Assembly: GCA_963777435.1 (NCBI GenBank)
Contig: CAVZQT010000003.1
Location: 1,426,001 to 1,490,000 of the forward strand
Direction of reading: 5' to 3'
DNA length: 64,000 nt
Origin: AP-15 sp963777435
GTDB taxonomy: Bacteria > Pseudomonadota > Alphaproteobacteria > ATCC43930 > CGMCC-115725
In this document: positions 28,412 through 36,891 of the stretch, one piece after another
How the letters are laid out: each line of letters starts with the position of its first letter
How positions within the stretch are numbered: the stretch's first letter is position 1
Notes under the pieces: model-generated
Seen by the model: the letters and a program-made list of their open reading frames with translations, nothing else
Told to the model about the DNA's origin: nothing
Databases searched by the model: none
Program-made: the position numbers and the translations under genes

Positions 28412-28567
28412 TCAGCGGCCGCTTGTAGGGACCGCGCAGCCCTCGAAGGCATTGCTCGGGCAGGGATAGCCGCCGCCCGGATCGGGTCCCGCGAAGGCGT
28501 TCCCCTCGACGCCGCACGCGGAAAGCATCAACGCCAAGCCGACAGCGATCGGCGTTAGCCTCGCCAA
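28412..28567 (-). CDS. Very small lipoprotein
   Basis: A 51-codon frame with TTG start at 28567 and stop at 28412: hydrophobic segment LTPIAVGLALMLSAC ends at a lipobox Cys, then a short mature part with a second Cys pair (GGGYPCPSNAFEGCAVP). A GAGG site lies nine bases upstream. It overlaps the end of the preceding gene by 13 bases, so translation could be coupled. Small lipoproteins of this type are common and uncharacterised. Too short for automated calling, hence moderate confidence. Confidence 0.45.
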   Translation of the reverse strand: MARLTPIAVGLALMLSACGVEGNAFAGPDPGGGYPCPSNAFEGCAVPTSGR

Positions 28568-28776
28568 CTGCGCCGTCCTCGGCCAACAACGCTCGGCGCT
28601 GCGCCGACCTTCAAGGGGGGCGGCCGTACCGGCTCCGGCTTTGGCGGTTCCAGCTTCCCGACAATCGCCTTAAGCAGGTCGAGCCGTGGGGCAAGCGGGA
28701 AAGGGTCGTCACCGAGCGTGCGGCGCAGGTGCTTCGTGAGCGCACACGCCTTGTCATCGGTTAGATCGAGGGTCAT
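28555..28776 (-). CDS. Small conserved protein, Lys/Pro-rich
   Basis: A 73-residue protein: LDLTDDKACALTKHLRRTLG, then PRLDLLKAIVGKLEPPKP and a Pro-rich basic tail. From memory this is a small family frequent in Bradyrhizobium-type genomes, with a helical N-terminal half and a proline-rich end, function unknown. Its ATG overlaps the stop of the upstream gene (ATGA), so both are likely translated together. Confidence 0.7.
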   Translation of the reverse strand: MTLDLTDDKACALTKHLRRTLGDDPFPLAPRLDLLKAIVGKLEPPKPEPVRPPPLKVGAAPSVVGRGRRSWRG

Positions 28777-29015
28777 CGGCGCTCGCTGACCGGCGGGCAC
28801 GCACGCCGAGCCTGCCGCAACGCCAGTTGGTCGCAGTCCCCGTGTTCGCATTGAGCAGCGATACGGTCCGCCTCGCGGCAGGCGACCTCCCTGGCATGAT
28901 AAATATTCCAATCAAAGGCGGGTGTGGCTTCAGCCACAATTCTGTCGTCGGCCCGGGTATGACCCGCCATGCCGAGCGCCAAGGCGAAGCCAACAACTCG
29001 CATTAGCGTTTTCAT
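28773..29015 (-). CDS. Small secreted Cys-rich protein
   Basis: An 80-residue protein with signal peptide MKTLMRVVGFALALGMAG and a mature part holding four Cys (REVACREAD, AAQCEHGDCDQL, RRACPPVS), probably two disulfides in the periplasm. No family recognised. It overlaps the next gene by four bases, part of a compact four-gene small-protein cluster from 29243 to 28412. Confidence 0.65.
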   Translation of the reverse strand: MKTLMRVVGFALALGMAGHTRADDRIVAEATPAFDWNIYHAREVACREADRIAAQCEHGDCDQLALRQARRACPPVSERR

Positions 29016-29030
29016 GGCGGTTTTAGTCGA

Positions 29031-29243
29031 TCAGCCAAGTTCGTTGGTGCGCACTCGGTACACCCTATCCCCGATCGCGATCTCCGAATGCTCGCCATCG
29101 CCGACATCTCGCCGGAACACGCCTTGCCGGTCCTTCCAGCGCACCGGCTCGCCAGGTTGACGTATCGGCACGATGGCGACCGACACCGGGGCCTGACGTA
29201 CCCGCCCACGTTGACTGGCCTTAAGTGGTGATCTGGTGGACAT
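29031..29243 (-). CDS. Small conserved basic protein
   Basis: A 70-residue protein from ATG 29243: STRSPLKASQRGRVR, then PGEPVRWKDRQGVFRRDVGD and EIAIGDRVYRVRTNELG. The C-terminal half looks like a small SH3-like beta barrel, which would suit nucleic-acid or partner binding, but this is a guess from pattern. From memory, close relatives exist in rhizobial genomes without assigned function. The 15-bp spacing to the next gene suggests co-transcription. Confidence 0.65.
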   Translation of the reverse strand: MSTRSPLKASQRGRVRQAPVSVAIVPIRQPGEPVRWKDRQGVFRRDVGDGEHSEIAIGDRVYRVRTNELG

Positions 29244-29400
29244 CGGTTCCAATCCTCTGGTTGCCGGCAGGGGCCGGGATTTATCTCGGTTAGGTTGGCG
29301 ATCGAGGCACTGCGGCCTCCGCGCCGGGGCGAGCCGAACTGAGCGTGTTCAATGGAACACGTGGGCCACACCCCAGAGCGAGCTTAGTCCTTGAAAAGGC

Positions 29401-29475
29401 TGGTGGGCGCGACAGGGATTGAACCTGTGACCCCACCCGTGTGAAGGGTGTGCTCTCCCGCTGAGCTACGCGCCC
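29401..29475 (-). tRNA. tRNA-Val(CAC)
   Basis: A complete 75-base cloverleaf including encoded CCA: acceptor GGGCGCG/CGCGCCC, D arm GCTC/GAGC, anticodon arm CACCC-TTCACAC-GGGTG with anticodon CAC, T arm ACAGG-TTCAATC-CCTGT. All stems are perfectly paired and U33 is present. It gives the normal comparison for the irregular tRNA genes at 25395 and 50440. Confidence 0.95.
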
Positions 29476-29595
29476 GCTTCCGCCGGCGGCATTAAGGCGG
29501 CGCGCGCCAACCCTGTCAAGGCAACGAGCGCTGCGGCGGCGTCATGAAAACGATAAGATCGGTAAAGCCAATCAGCGGTATCGAGGAGAACGGGC

Positions 29596-30564
29596 GTGGA
29601 ACGACATCGTCTGGGAAAATTGTGGCCGGTATCGGTGCTGACGTTGGGCGGCGGCGGGCTCGGCCAGGTGTGGGGCGAGACCACCTTTGAGGAATGCGTC
29701 GCGGCCGTCCACGCCGCAATCGATGCCGGCATCGACCTGCTCGACCTTGCGCCGCGCTATGGGGACGGCAAGGCCGAGGAAGTAGTCGGCGCGGCGTTGG
29801 CCGGCAAGCTGCCGCTGGGCGTGCGGGTGACCAGCAAATGCAATCTCGGCGAATTGCCGCCCGGCGAAATCGAGCCGACCTTGCGGCAGTCGATCGCCGG
29901 CAGCCTGCGGCGCCTTCGCCTTGATCGTCTCGATTTGTTCTTTTTGCATTCCAACATTGTGCCCGATTCGGTCCACCGTTTCCACTGGCCCGACGCCGCC
30001 GCACGCATGACCCTTTATGACACCTTTGTCGCGCATGTCCGTCCGGTATTCGAAAAGCTGCTCGCGGAAGGATTGATCGGCGGCTGGGGGCTGACTGGCA
30101 TCGGCCATCCCGACACGATCATCCGAGTGCTGGGCGAAACCCCGAAGCCGGCGGCGGTGCAGTGCATCGCCAATCTGCTCGATTCGCCCGGCGGGCTAAA
30201 GTTTTTCGATGGGCCCGCGAAGCCGCGCGAGGTGATCGCCGCGGCCCGTTCCAACGGAATCGGCGTTATGGGGATTCGTGCCGTGCAGGCCGGGGCATTA
30301 ACCGGCGCGCTCGATCGGCCGTTGCCATCCGACCACCCCGAAATGCGCGATTACAACAGGGCTGCCGGGTTTCGCCGGCTGGCGACGGAACTGGGCACGA
30401 GTCCGGCCGCGCTCGCCCATCGCTACGCGTTGTCGCTCGGTGCCGACACCCTGGTGCTCGGCGTCAAGAACCGCATCGAACTGGCCGAATGCGTCGCGGC
30501 AGCGGAAGCCGGGCCGCTGCCGGCCGATGTGATCGCACGCGTCGACGCATCGGTCGCGGCATAG
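29596..30564 (+). CDS. Aldo/keto reductase family protein
   Basis: A 322-residue TIM-barrel oxidoreductase starting at GTG 29596. Motifs: LTLGGGGLGQVWG at the N-terminus, AIDAGIDLLDLAPRYGDGKAEE with the catalytic Asp and Tyr, LRLDRLDLFFLHSN for the substrate-side His, and SNGIGVMGIRAVQAGALTG in the late barrel. The barrel and catalytic residues fit NAD(P)H-dependent reduction of a carbonyl. Members close to L-fucose or galactose dehydrogenases share the D-x-A-P-x-Y-G pattern, so a sugar substrate is possible. Stands alone; a REP-like element follows. Confidence 0.85.
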   Translation: MERHRLGKLWPVSVLTLGGGGLGQVWGETTFEECVAAVHAAIDAGIDLLDLAPRYGDGKAEEVVGAALAGKLPLGVRVTSKCNLGELPPGEIEPTLRQSIAGSLRRLRLDRLDLFFLHSNIVPDSVHRFHWPDAAARMTLYDTFVAHVRPVFEKLLAEGLIGGWGLTGIGHPDTIIRVLGETPKPAAVQCIANLLDSPGGLKFFDGPAKPREVIAAARSNGIGVMGIRAVQAGALTGALDRPLPSDHPEMRDYNRAAGFRRLATELGTSPAALAHRYALSLGADTLVLGVKNRIELAECVAAAEAGPLPADVIARVDASVAA

Positions 30565-30629
30565 GTATTGAGGATTTCGCGCCGCTCGCTGGATGAAGCC
30601 GACCTCTCAAGAACGAATACGGAACAGAC

Positions 30630-30690
30630 GATATCCCGACGAAGGTCGAGATCCGTTTCTGCCGTGGGTACCGGCTTTCGCCAGTAAGAC
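30630..30690. repeat. REP-like element with two hairpins
   Basis: CGAC-GAAG-GTCG at 30637-30648 and ACCGGC-TTTC-GCCAGT at 30670-30685 (one G-T pair) lie in the convergent gap 30565-30728. The sequence ACTGGCGAAAGCCGGTACCC, read on the minus strand, is of the type repeated many times between genes in Bradyrhizobium-like chromosomes, by recollection. No second copy exists inside this window. Confidence 0.45.
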
Positions 30691-30728
30691 GAGAGAAGAA
30701 GAGCACGCAAGGCGTCTCGGCGAGGACG

Positions 30729-31538
30729 CTAACTGGCCTGCAGTTCGTAAATGATGAACAATTCGATCAAAATCGAATGCTCGTAAACGATCTGCGCGCG
30801 AAATCCGGCTTGGTCGATCAGTCGCCCGAACAGGTCGAGGTCGGAATCCGACGATACCATCACATAGAGCCGCCCTCCTGGCTTTAGGTGCTGGCGCGAT
30901 TGGCCGAACAACGCCGCGACGTCACGGTAATGAGGACCGGCATGCCAGCCGCGATCGGCAAGATCGCGCGGCTCGCCGGCATGTTTTGGCGGACTCGACA
31001 GGATCACGTCGAACAGCGGCTGCGGCATCAGCGCCGATAGCAGGTCGCCGCAAATGGCCGACACCCGGCCGCCGAGGCCGTTGGCGCGAGCGTTGTCTGC
31101 CGCATTCAGCGCGGCGTTGGGGTTGATGTCGGCGGCGATCACATGGTCGGCGCCGGCGCGGGCTGCCGCGAGCGCGAGGACGCCCGATCCGGTTCCGACA
31201 TCGAGCACGAGCTTGCCAGTCAAATCGAGACCGCTGATGAATTCGGCGAAGCACTCGCTGCTGATAAAAAAGCGTGGATGAAAAACTGTCGGGCGCACCG
31301 TCAAGCGAAAGCCTGCCGCCTGCGTAGCGCGGGTTTTGCCGCGCGAAAGAATAAAGTGATAAGAAAAGAAATGAATAAACCACCGCAGCAGGCGGCGGAA
31401 TGGCCCGTGCCGCTTAGCGACATACTGCGGCGGACCGAGCCTGATCCGCGGCGCGCCGATCTCGGCAACGCTATCCGTCCTACCCGGCATGAGCTTGGCT
31501 GCCGCTGAAGTGCTCGCGACGCGAGCCGGTTGGTTCAT
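30729..31538 (-). CDS. Class I SAM-dependent methyltransferase, RsmC/PrmC-like
   Basis: A 269-residue protein with the SAM motif DVGTGSGVLALAAARAGAD, the acidic loop AADINPNAALNAADNAR and, at the position of the NPPY motif of N-methyltransferases, SSPPKHAG. The loss of the aromatic residue means it may not methylate the same Gln, Asn or base amino group as PrmC or RsmC. The N-terminal part (FRRLLRWFIHFFSYHFIL) is hydrophobic and could touch the membrane. ATG overlaps the deaminase stop (ATGA), so they are coupled. Substrate unknown. Confidence 0.8.
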   Translation of the reverse strand: MNQPARVASTSAAAKLMPGRTDSVAEIGAPRIRLGPPQYVAKRHGPFRRLLRWFIHFFSYHFILSRGKTRATQAAGFRLTVRPTVFHPRFFISSECFAEFISGLDLTGKLVLDVGTGSGVLALAAARAGADHVIAADINPNAALNAADNARANGLGGRVSAICGDLLSALMPQPLFDVILSSPPKHAGEPRDLADRGWHAGPHYRDVAALFGQSRQHLKPGGRLYVMVSSDSDLDLFGRLIDQAGFRAQIVYEHSILIELFIIYELQAS

Positions 31539-32158
31539 AGCTCGTCACCACCAGCGAGCGAGCGTGCGCCGCGATTTCGCGACGAACTAATCCGCATGAA
31601 CATCAGATGCAGATGGTGCCACAGCGATTGGCCGCGCGCCGGGCGCACATGGATTTGGCCGTCATCGACGCAAGGTGCGGTCAACAACCCGCGTAGTTTG
31701 ATCATGTGCCAGGCGAACGGGCTCCAATCGCGCCAGGCCTGTTGCGCTTCGGGGAGCATCAAACCGCTGACCACCTCGGGCACCGCGCCAAAAATCTCGG
31801 GAATGCGGTCCGACAAGCCATCGTCGCGCAGAATGTTCCATTTCGAGTGGCCGCCCATGACCGGCGACCCGAGGGCGTAGACCACCCGGCCGACCCATGC
31901 CTCGCGAATGCAATAGGCGCACATCGGGCATGGCTCGATATTCGAATAAAGCGTGTAATCGCGCAGCCGCCCCGGCCCGCTGGTTTTCTGCGCCTGCGAC
32001 AGTGCGATGATCTCGGCGTGCCGCGACACATCCGCATCGCGCTTTGTGCTGTTGATCGCTTCCGCCACGATTTGTCCATTGCGGGCGATGACGGTGCCAA
32101 ACGGATATTCGCCCTTGCTGACCGCGATCCGCGACAGCTCGATGCATCGCGCCATCAT
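31535..32158 (-). CDS. Nucleoside/cytidine deaminase-type zinc enzyme
   Basis: About 208 residues from ATG 32158. The zinc site is complete: SRHAEIIALSQ (His and catalytic Glu) and EPCPMCAYCIREA (two Cys). The opening CIELSRIAVSKGEYPFGTVI matches the tRNA-adenosine/guanine deaminase-like family. The C-terminal 60 residues (from GLMLPEAQQAWRDW) extend beyond the minimal fold. The start is uncertain; an upstream frame to 32368 lacks family similarity. It overlaps the methyltransferase gene by four bases, suggesting a joint nucleoside-related task. The gap 32159-32530 shows no other gene. Confidence 0.8.
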   Translation of the reverse strand: MMARCIELSRIAVSKGEYPFGTVIARNGQIVAEAINSTKRDADVSRHAEIIALSQAQKTSGPGRLRDYTLYSNIEPCPMCAYCIREAWVGRVVYALGSPVMGGHSKWNILRDDGLSDRIPEIFGAVPEVVSGLMLPEAQQAWRDWSPFAWHMIKLRGLLTAPCVDDGQIHVRPARGQSLWHHLHLMFMRISSSRNRGARSLAGGDEL

Positions 32159-32530
32159 CACCTTGTCGATTGCGCCAACCGCCGCCTCTAGAGAGGAACT
32201 CCGGGTACCTAGGATAGCGGTCTTGGCCAACTCATCTGGCCTCGATATCGGCTCCGACAGGATCGTCACGGAGCGCCCTTCGCGATGCGGGCCATGGCGA
32301 AATTCCTCGCTGCTGCTGCTCCAGAGCCGCCTAGCACTCGCGCTCTGCGGTGACTCCGACCGAGTCACAAACGTTGATCACCCTCAGGTGTTCACGGCGA
32401 CCCGACGAATTTCCCGATGAGCGAGGGCGCGAGCGGACTGTAAGCGGCTGCTCGGCGTATCGGAGTGGACCGCACCGCGCGAGAATGACAACCTCAAGCT
32501 CCGGCCATCTAGCCAGAACAGGAGGACCGA

Positions 32531-33739
32531 ATGAGTCAGGCGCTTTCAGGCATTCGCGTGATCGATTTCACCCACGACCAGGCCGGTCCCTCCTCTACCC
32601 AAATGCTGGCGTGGCTCGGCGCCGATGTCATTAAGGTCGAGCGGCCGCCGCACGGCGATCGGGCCCGGCGGCTGTGGAACATGGACAATCCAAACCTTGA
32701 CAGCTTCTTTTTCCTGCTGCTCAACAGCAGCAAGCGCAGCGTCGTGCTCGATCTGAAGACCGCCGAGGGCAAGGAAATCGCCCGACGCATGGTCGCCGAA
32801 TGCGACATCGTCGCCGAGAATTTGGGGCCGGGGGTTATGGAGCGGTTAGGCCTCGGCTGGGAGGCGGTGCGGGAGCTCAATCCACGGGCGATCTACGCCT
32901 CGGTCAAGGGCTTTGGCTCATATGGGCCCTACAGCGGGTTCAAATGCTTTGAGCCGGTGGCACAGGCGACCTCCGGCGCGATGAGCGTCACCGGCGAGGC
33001 TGACGGCCCGCCGCTCGTCAACGGCGCCAATATCGGCAATTCCGGCACCGGCATGCATCTCGCGATCGCGATCCTCGCCGCCCTGGTGCAGCGCGGGCAG
33101 ACCGGGCGCGGCCAGCTGGTCGAAGTCGCGATGCAGGAGGCCGTGCTGAACCTGACGCGGGTCAAGTACACCGGCACTTTGGCGACTGGAAAGCCGCTCG
33201 AGCGCATCGGCAACCGCTCGGCGACCGGCGGCTGGTCGGATCTGGTGCGCTGCGCCGGCGCTGGGCGAAACGATTACGTCTACATGATCATCCCGCCCGA
33301 CAATCCCGAGATGTTCGCCGCGGTGACCGAAGTGATCGGCCGTCCCGAACTGCGCAGCGACGAGCGCTTTGCCACTCCCCCGGCGCGAGCCCACAACCAA
33401 CAGGCCTTGACCGAAATCATCGAGAGCTGGACCCGCAGCCGCGACAAGCACGAGGTCATGCAGGCATTCGCCGGCCGCGGCATTCCGTGCGGTGCTGTGC
33501 TCGACACCGCCGAGGTGCTGGCCGACCCACATTTGCGCGAGCGCGGCACGGTCTTTGATCTCGACCACCCGACCCGCGGCCGCTTTTCGATGATCGGCTG
33601 CCCGGTGCGGCTATCGGACTCGCCGTTCGCTCCGACCCGCGCCCCGCTCAAAGGCGAGCACACCGAGGATGTGCTACGCGCTCTCGCCGGCTACTCGGAA
33701 GACGAGATCCGACAGCTGCGCGAAAAACACGTGATCTGA
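32531..33739 (+). CDS. Family III CoA-transferase, formyl-CoA-transferase-like, altered active site
   Basis: A 402-residue CaiB/BaiF-type enzyme. It follows E. coli Frc closely: SGIRVIDFTHDQAGPSSTQM, AWLGADVIKVERP, EAVLNLTRVK, and the end YSEDEIRQLREKHVI. At the catalytic Asp (Frc Asp169, in GDSNTGMHL) this protein has Asn170 in GNSGTGMHL; the codon is AAT. The Asp normally forms the acyl-enzyme anhydride, so classical activity is doubtful. The Gly-rich loop of Frc is also replaced (GNRSATGGWSDL). ATG 32531 follows AGGAGG. Function could be lost or changed. Confidence 0.85.
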   Translation: MSQALSGIRVIDFTHDQAGPSSTQMLAWLGADVIKVERPPHGDRARRLWNMDNPNLDSFFFLLLNSSKRSVVLDLKTAEGKEIARRMVAECDIVAENLGPGVMERLGLGWEAVRELNPRAIYASVKGFGSYGPYSGFKCFEPVAQATSGAMSVTGEADGPPLVNGANIGNSGTGMHLAIAILAALVQRGQTGRGQLVEVAMQEAVLNLTRVKYTGTLATGKPLERIGNRSATGGWSDLVRCAGAGRNDYVYMIIPPDNPEMFAAVTEVIGRPELRSDERFATPPARAHNQQALTEIIESWTRSRDKHEVMQAFAGRGIPCGAVLDTAEVLADPHLRERGTVFDLDHPTRGRFSMIGCPVRLSDSPFAPTRAPLKGEHTEDVLRALAGYSEDEIRQLREKHVI

Positions 33740-33889
33740 TCCGGATTTGGGCGGAGGTGAACGGACGACCGGCTGCGCCAGCGACCGGCGGTGCCTTGGT
33801 GGTCGGCCGGTGGCACCCGAATTTTGTTGCCGCGTACGCAATCGTACGAAAGGATCAAACTTAGAAGCTCTGAACCCGGAGAATGTCGG

Positions 33890-34543
33890 TTGAGGGCCCA
33901 ACCAAAACCGCCATTCGATCCGAAGGCCTTTCTCGCCAAGATCGCAGCCGGAAGAACCCGGTCCGAGTTGCACCGGCGGCAGATTGTCTTCTCTCAGGGA
34001 GATCAGGCAGATGCCGTTTTCTACATCCAGAAAGGGAAGATCGAGCTGAAGGTCGTGTCCCAGCAAGGCAAGGAAGCAATCCTGGCCTTATTGGGCGCTG
34101 AAGACTTCTTCGGTGAGGGATGCCTCGCCGGCCAGCCGTTACGGGTGTCGACAGCGGTCGCCGCAACGGAGTGTTCGCTTGTCCGCCTCGATAAATCGGC
34201 AATGATGGCCGTGCTTCGCAACGAACCGGTGTTCTCTGCGCTCTTCATCTCGCATCTGCTGGCCCGCAATATCCGCATCGAAGAAGACCTCGTCGATCAG
34301 CTGTTCAATTCGAGCGAAAAGCGCTTGGCGCGGGTGTTGCTGCTGCTCGCCAATTTCGGGAACGACGGAGAGCCGGAGCAGATGATACCAAAAGTCAGCC
34401 AAGAGACCTTGGCCAGAATGGTCGGCACCACGCGGTCGCGGATCAGCTTTTTTATGAACAAATTCCGCAAGCTAGGCTACATTCGATACAATGGCAGTCT
34501 GAGCGTGCACAGCTCTCTGCTCAACGTGATCCTGCACGATTGA
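33890..34543 (+). CDS. Crp/Fnr-family transcriptional regulator
   Basis: A 217-residue protein starting at TTG 33890 (GGAGA nine bases upstream): cyclic-nucleotide-binding-type sensor barrel (FSQGDQADAVFYIQKGKIEL, EDFFGEGCLAGQ), long dimer helix, and a winged helix at the end with VSQETLARMVGTTRSRISFF and FRKLGYIRYNG. No N-terminal Cys cluster as in Fnr is seen; the barrel lacks the full cAMP-binding RxS motif, so its signal is open. It follows the CoA-transferase by about 150 bp and may be an independent unit. Confidence 0.85.
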   Translation: MRAQPKPPFDPKAFLAKIAAGRTRSELHRRQIVFSQGDQADAVFYIQKGKIELKVVSQQGKEAILALLGAEDFFGEGCLAGQPLRVSTAVAATECSLVRLDKSAMMAVLRNEPVFSALFISHLLARNIRIEEDLVDQLFNSSEKRLARVLLLLANFGNDGEPEQMIPKVSQETLARMVGTTRSRISFFMNKFRKLGYIRYNGSLSVHSSLLNVILHD

Positions 34544-34759
34544 CCGAGGTATTGCGGGCCGTACCAAGCTCCGCGATCCGGCACGGTATTTTTAAAAGTG
34601 AGCAATTTTGACCAAACTCAAGGCGGGGGCTGGCCATTGATGGTTAATGCTGTGCACACACGAAGTGCAGCGCAAGAAGGTTGTGGAAGGCAAAACCTCG
34701 CGAGACGGTCTTAATACCGTCCACGATCCCATTACCGATCCTCAAGGAGAGAGAAAATC

Positions 34760-35293
34760 ATGGCTGACCCAACGCTTCCCTCTCAAGGCAGTGCAGATGT
34801 GTTTGCTGAGAGTCCTCCGACGCTGACGAGTGGCGGGGTGTCCCCACAGACAGTCGACAGCAACTGGTATTATCTCAGAATTTCTTATCGGGATAAGACG
34901 GGAGCAATGCAGACCGGCTATCCTTATGAGAGCACCGACACCTATTGGGCTAACTATATGATTATTAGACCGGGTGGCCCTTCTCCAGATTCGCTCCGGT
35001 TCAGGAAAGCTAAAGCAATTGTTAACCCTGACGGGAGGGAATGGGACCTCTGGTAGGCCGGCGACGGTAAATTCATGTCGGTTCGAAGTGAAGGTTGGAT
35101 GAAGATGCAGTTGGAAGGTGTCAACCCTCCGATGTGGAATGGCGGGTTTGATGGCGTTCCATTGACCAATGGTTGGAACAACATGCCGATTTCCATCTGG
35201 TATAAGAACGCCGGGTTTTACGACGCCTATTGGCTATATTCGGCAACTAACGACAACGCCGCCAAATGTGAATGGATTCTTATACCAGCCTGA
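34760..35293 (+). pseudogene. Hypothetical protein interrupted by an in-frame TAG
   Basis: ATG 34760 follows a strong AAGGAGAGAG site. The first 98 codons (SNWYYLRISYRDKTGAMQTG and onward) end at TAG 35054-35056, but the same frame continues for 78 codons with similar composition (SVRSEGWMKMQLEG, YKNAGFYDAYWLYSATND) to TGA 35291-35293. The second part has no ribosome site of its own, so a 177-residue protein with a nonsense mutation is the simplest reading. It is Trp/Tyr-rich with no known domain. The gap 35294-35709 shows no other gene. Confidence 0.6.
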
Positions 35294-35709
35294 CAGCGGC
35301 AACCTGACCGGCCAACTCGCGCAGCAACGCCTCTGGCAGCTTTGGCTGCTGAGCGGGGCTCGTCCTCTCTGGACTTCATTGGTTGGGTGCGAGGCCGCCT
35401 CCGGGCGGCTTTTGCATGGTGCAATGCTACTAGAATGACAGTTATTAGATTGTTTTCGGGTCTGTACCTTTGGGCCGTCCCGGAGTGACCGAACTAGGGG
35501 TAAGATCGCCTCACATGCTCTATGACCCCGGACGATCGGGCCGGTGGCAGATGCTGGCGATTTCAGTCGGACGCGATCTAATGGCCCAGCCGGGCGCGGA
35601 CCAGCGTTTTCACCTCCAGATGACGGCGAACCAACTGAAACCCATCGAGGGTTCGGGAATCGGTGAACCGAACGATAGCGTGATCGTCGGGTGGCCCACC
35701 GAGGCTTGG

Positions 35710-36879
35710 CTACGCGCGCGATCGCAATCCTGCGGGTGAAGCCTGCGCGCTAAGCCCCAACAAAGCGAGCAGCGCTGCAACGCTGATGCCGGCGGAGACG
35801 GCGAGCGCGCCGAGCCCCAGCCATTCGATCAACAGTCCGAAAATAAGAGGAGATGCCGCCTGTGCCGCGCGCGCCGGCGCGGACAGAATGCCGCTGCGCA
35901 GCCCGTAGCCGACTGGGCCAAAGATTGCCAGTGGCAGCGTGCCCTTGGCTATTGTTAACAAGCCATTTCCGGCACCATGGCACAGCGTAAAAACCATGAT
36001 TGCCGGCGTCCCGAATACCGCCAAAATCCCCACCCCGATCGGGTGCAAAGTGGCGGCGATCCGGGCCGAGACGAGCGGATGGGTCCGCCGCAGCGCTCCG
36101 AATTCGACGAGCCGCGCTGCGACTTGAGCGGGACCGACGAGCGCTGCGGCAGCGATTGCCCCGGTCGAACTCGCTCCGGCGATCTCAAGCAGGTGCGGCA
36201 GGTGCGCCGCCATCGCCCCGGTGACAAACCAGGTCGCGGCGAATACAAAGGCCAGAAGCGGCATCGCGCCGCGCGGCGATGGCGCCGTCTCGATTGCCGG
36301 CTCCGTGACGTGTTTCGGCGGCGGCGCACGCGGGATCAGAAGGCGGTTGAGTGGCAGGCCAATCACGAGATTGAGCGCCGCCCAGGTCAGGCAGGCGCCG
36401 CGCCAGCCCAGGTTGGCATTTAGGGCGGCTGACAGCGGCCACCCGATCGTGCTGGCAAATCCGGCGATCAGCGTGATCCCAGTGATCGGGCCGCGCGCTG
36501 CTCGCCCGTAAAGGCCGGTCAGCGTGGCAAAGGCCGAATCGTAAAGACCCAGCGCCATACCCACGCCCAGCACCGCCCAAGCTATTGCCAGTCCGACGAC
36601 GCCCTGGGCGCACGCCAGCCCGACCAGCCCGCCCGCCAGGACGAGATTGGACAAGATCAGAACCCCGCGGCCGCCGCGATTGTCGATCGCTCGCCCGACA
36701 ACTGGGCCGAGAAGCGCCGACAGCAGCAACGATCCGGAGAATACCCCGAACACGGTGGCTTGCGAGACGCCGAGGCCGTTGGCGATCGGTTGCGCCAGGA
36801 TCGCCGGCAGGTAATAACTCGATCCCCACGCCAGCGCCTGCGCCGTACCCAACGCGCCGACCACCACCCCGCGTTTCAT
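35710..36879 (-). CDS. MFS transporter, possibly ArsK-like
   Basis: A 389-residue, 12-helix major facilitator: helix 1 TAQALAWGSSYYLPAILA, loop 2-3 GRAIDNRGGRGVLI, and a central Pro-rich loop (PRAPPPKHVTEPAIE). It is the last gene of the arsenic operon, 12 bp after the flavoprotein. In Agrobacterium an MFS protein of arsenic islands, ArsK, exports arsenite, antimonite and trivalent organoarsenicals; position and size agree, but no ArsK-specific signature can be verified by eye. Substrate therefore tentative. Confidence 0.75.
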   Translation of the reverse strand: MKRGVVVGALGTAQALAWGSSYYLPAILAQPIANGLGVSQATVFGVFSGSLLLSALLGPVVGRAIDNRGGRGVLILSNLVLAGGLVGLACAQGVVGLAIAWAVLGVGMALGLYDSAFATLTGLYGRAARGPITGITLIAGFASTIGWPLSAALNANLGWRGACLTWAALNLVIGLPLNRLLIPRAPPPKHVTEPAIETAPSPRGAMPLLAFVFAATWFVTGAMAAHLPHLLEIAGASSTGAIAAAALVGPAQVAARLVEFGALRRTHPLVSARIAATLHPIGVGILAVFGTPAIMVFTLCHGAGNGLLTIAKGTLPLAIFGPVGYGLRSGILSAPARAAQAASPLIFGLLIEWLGLGALAVSAGISVAALLALLGLSAQASPAGLRSRA

Positions 36880-36891
36880 GCGTGCCGGGGC

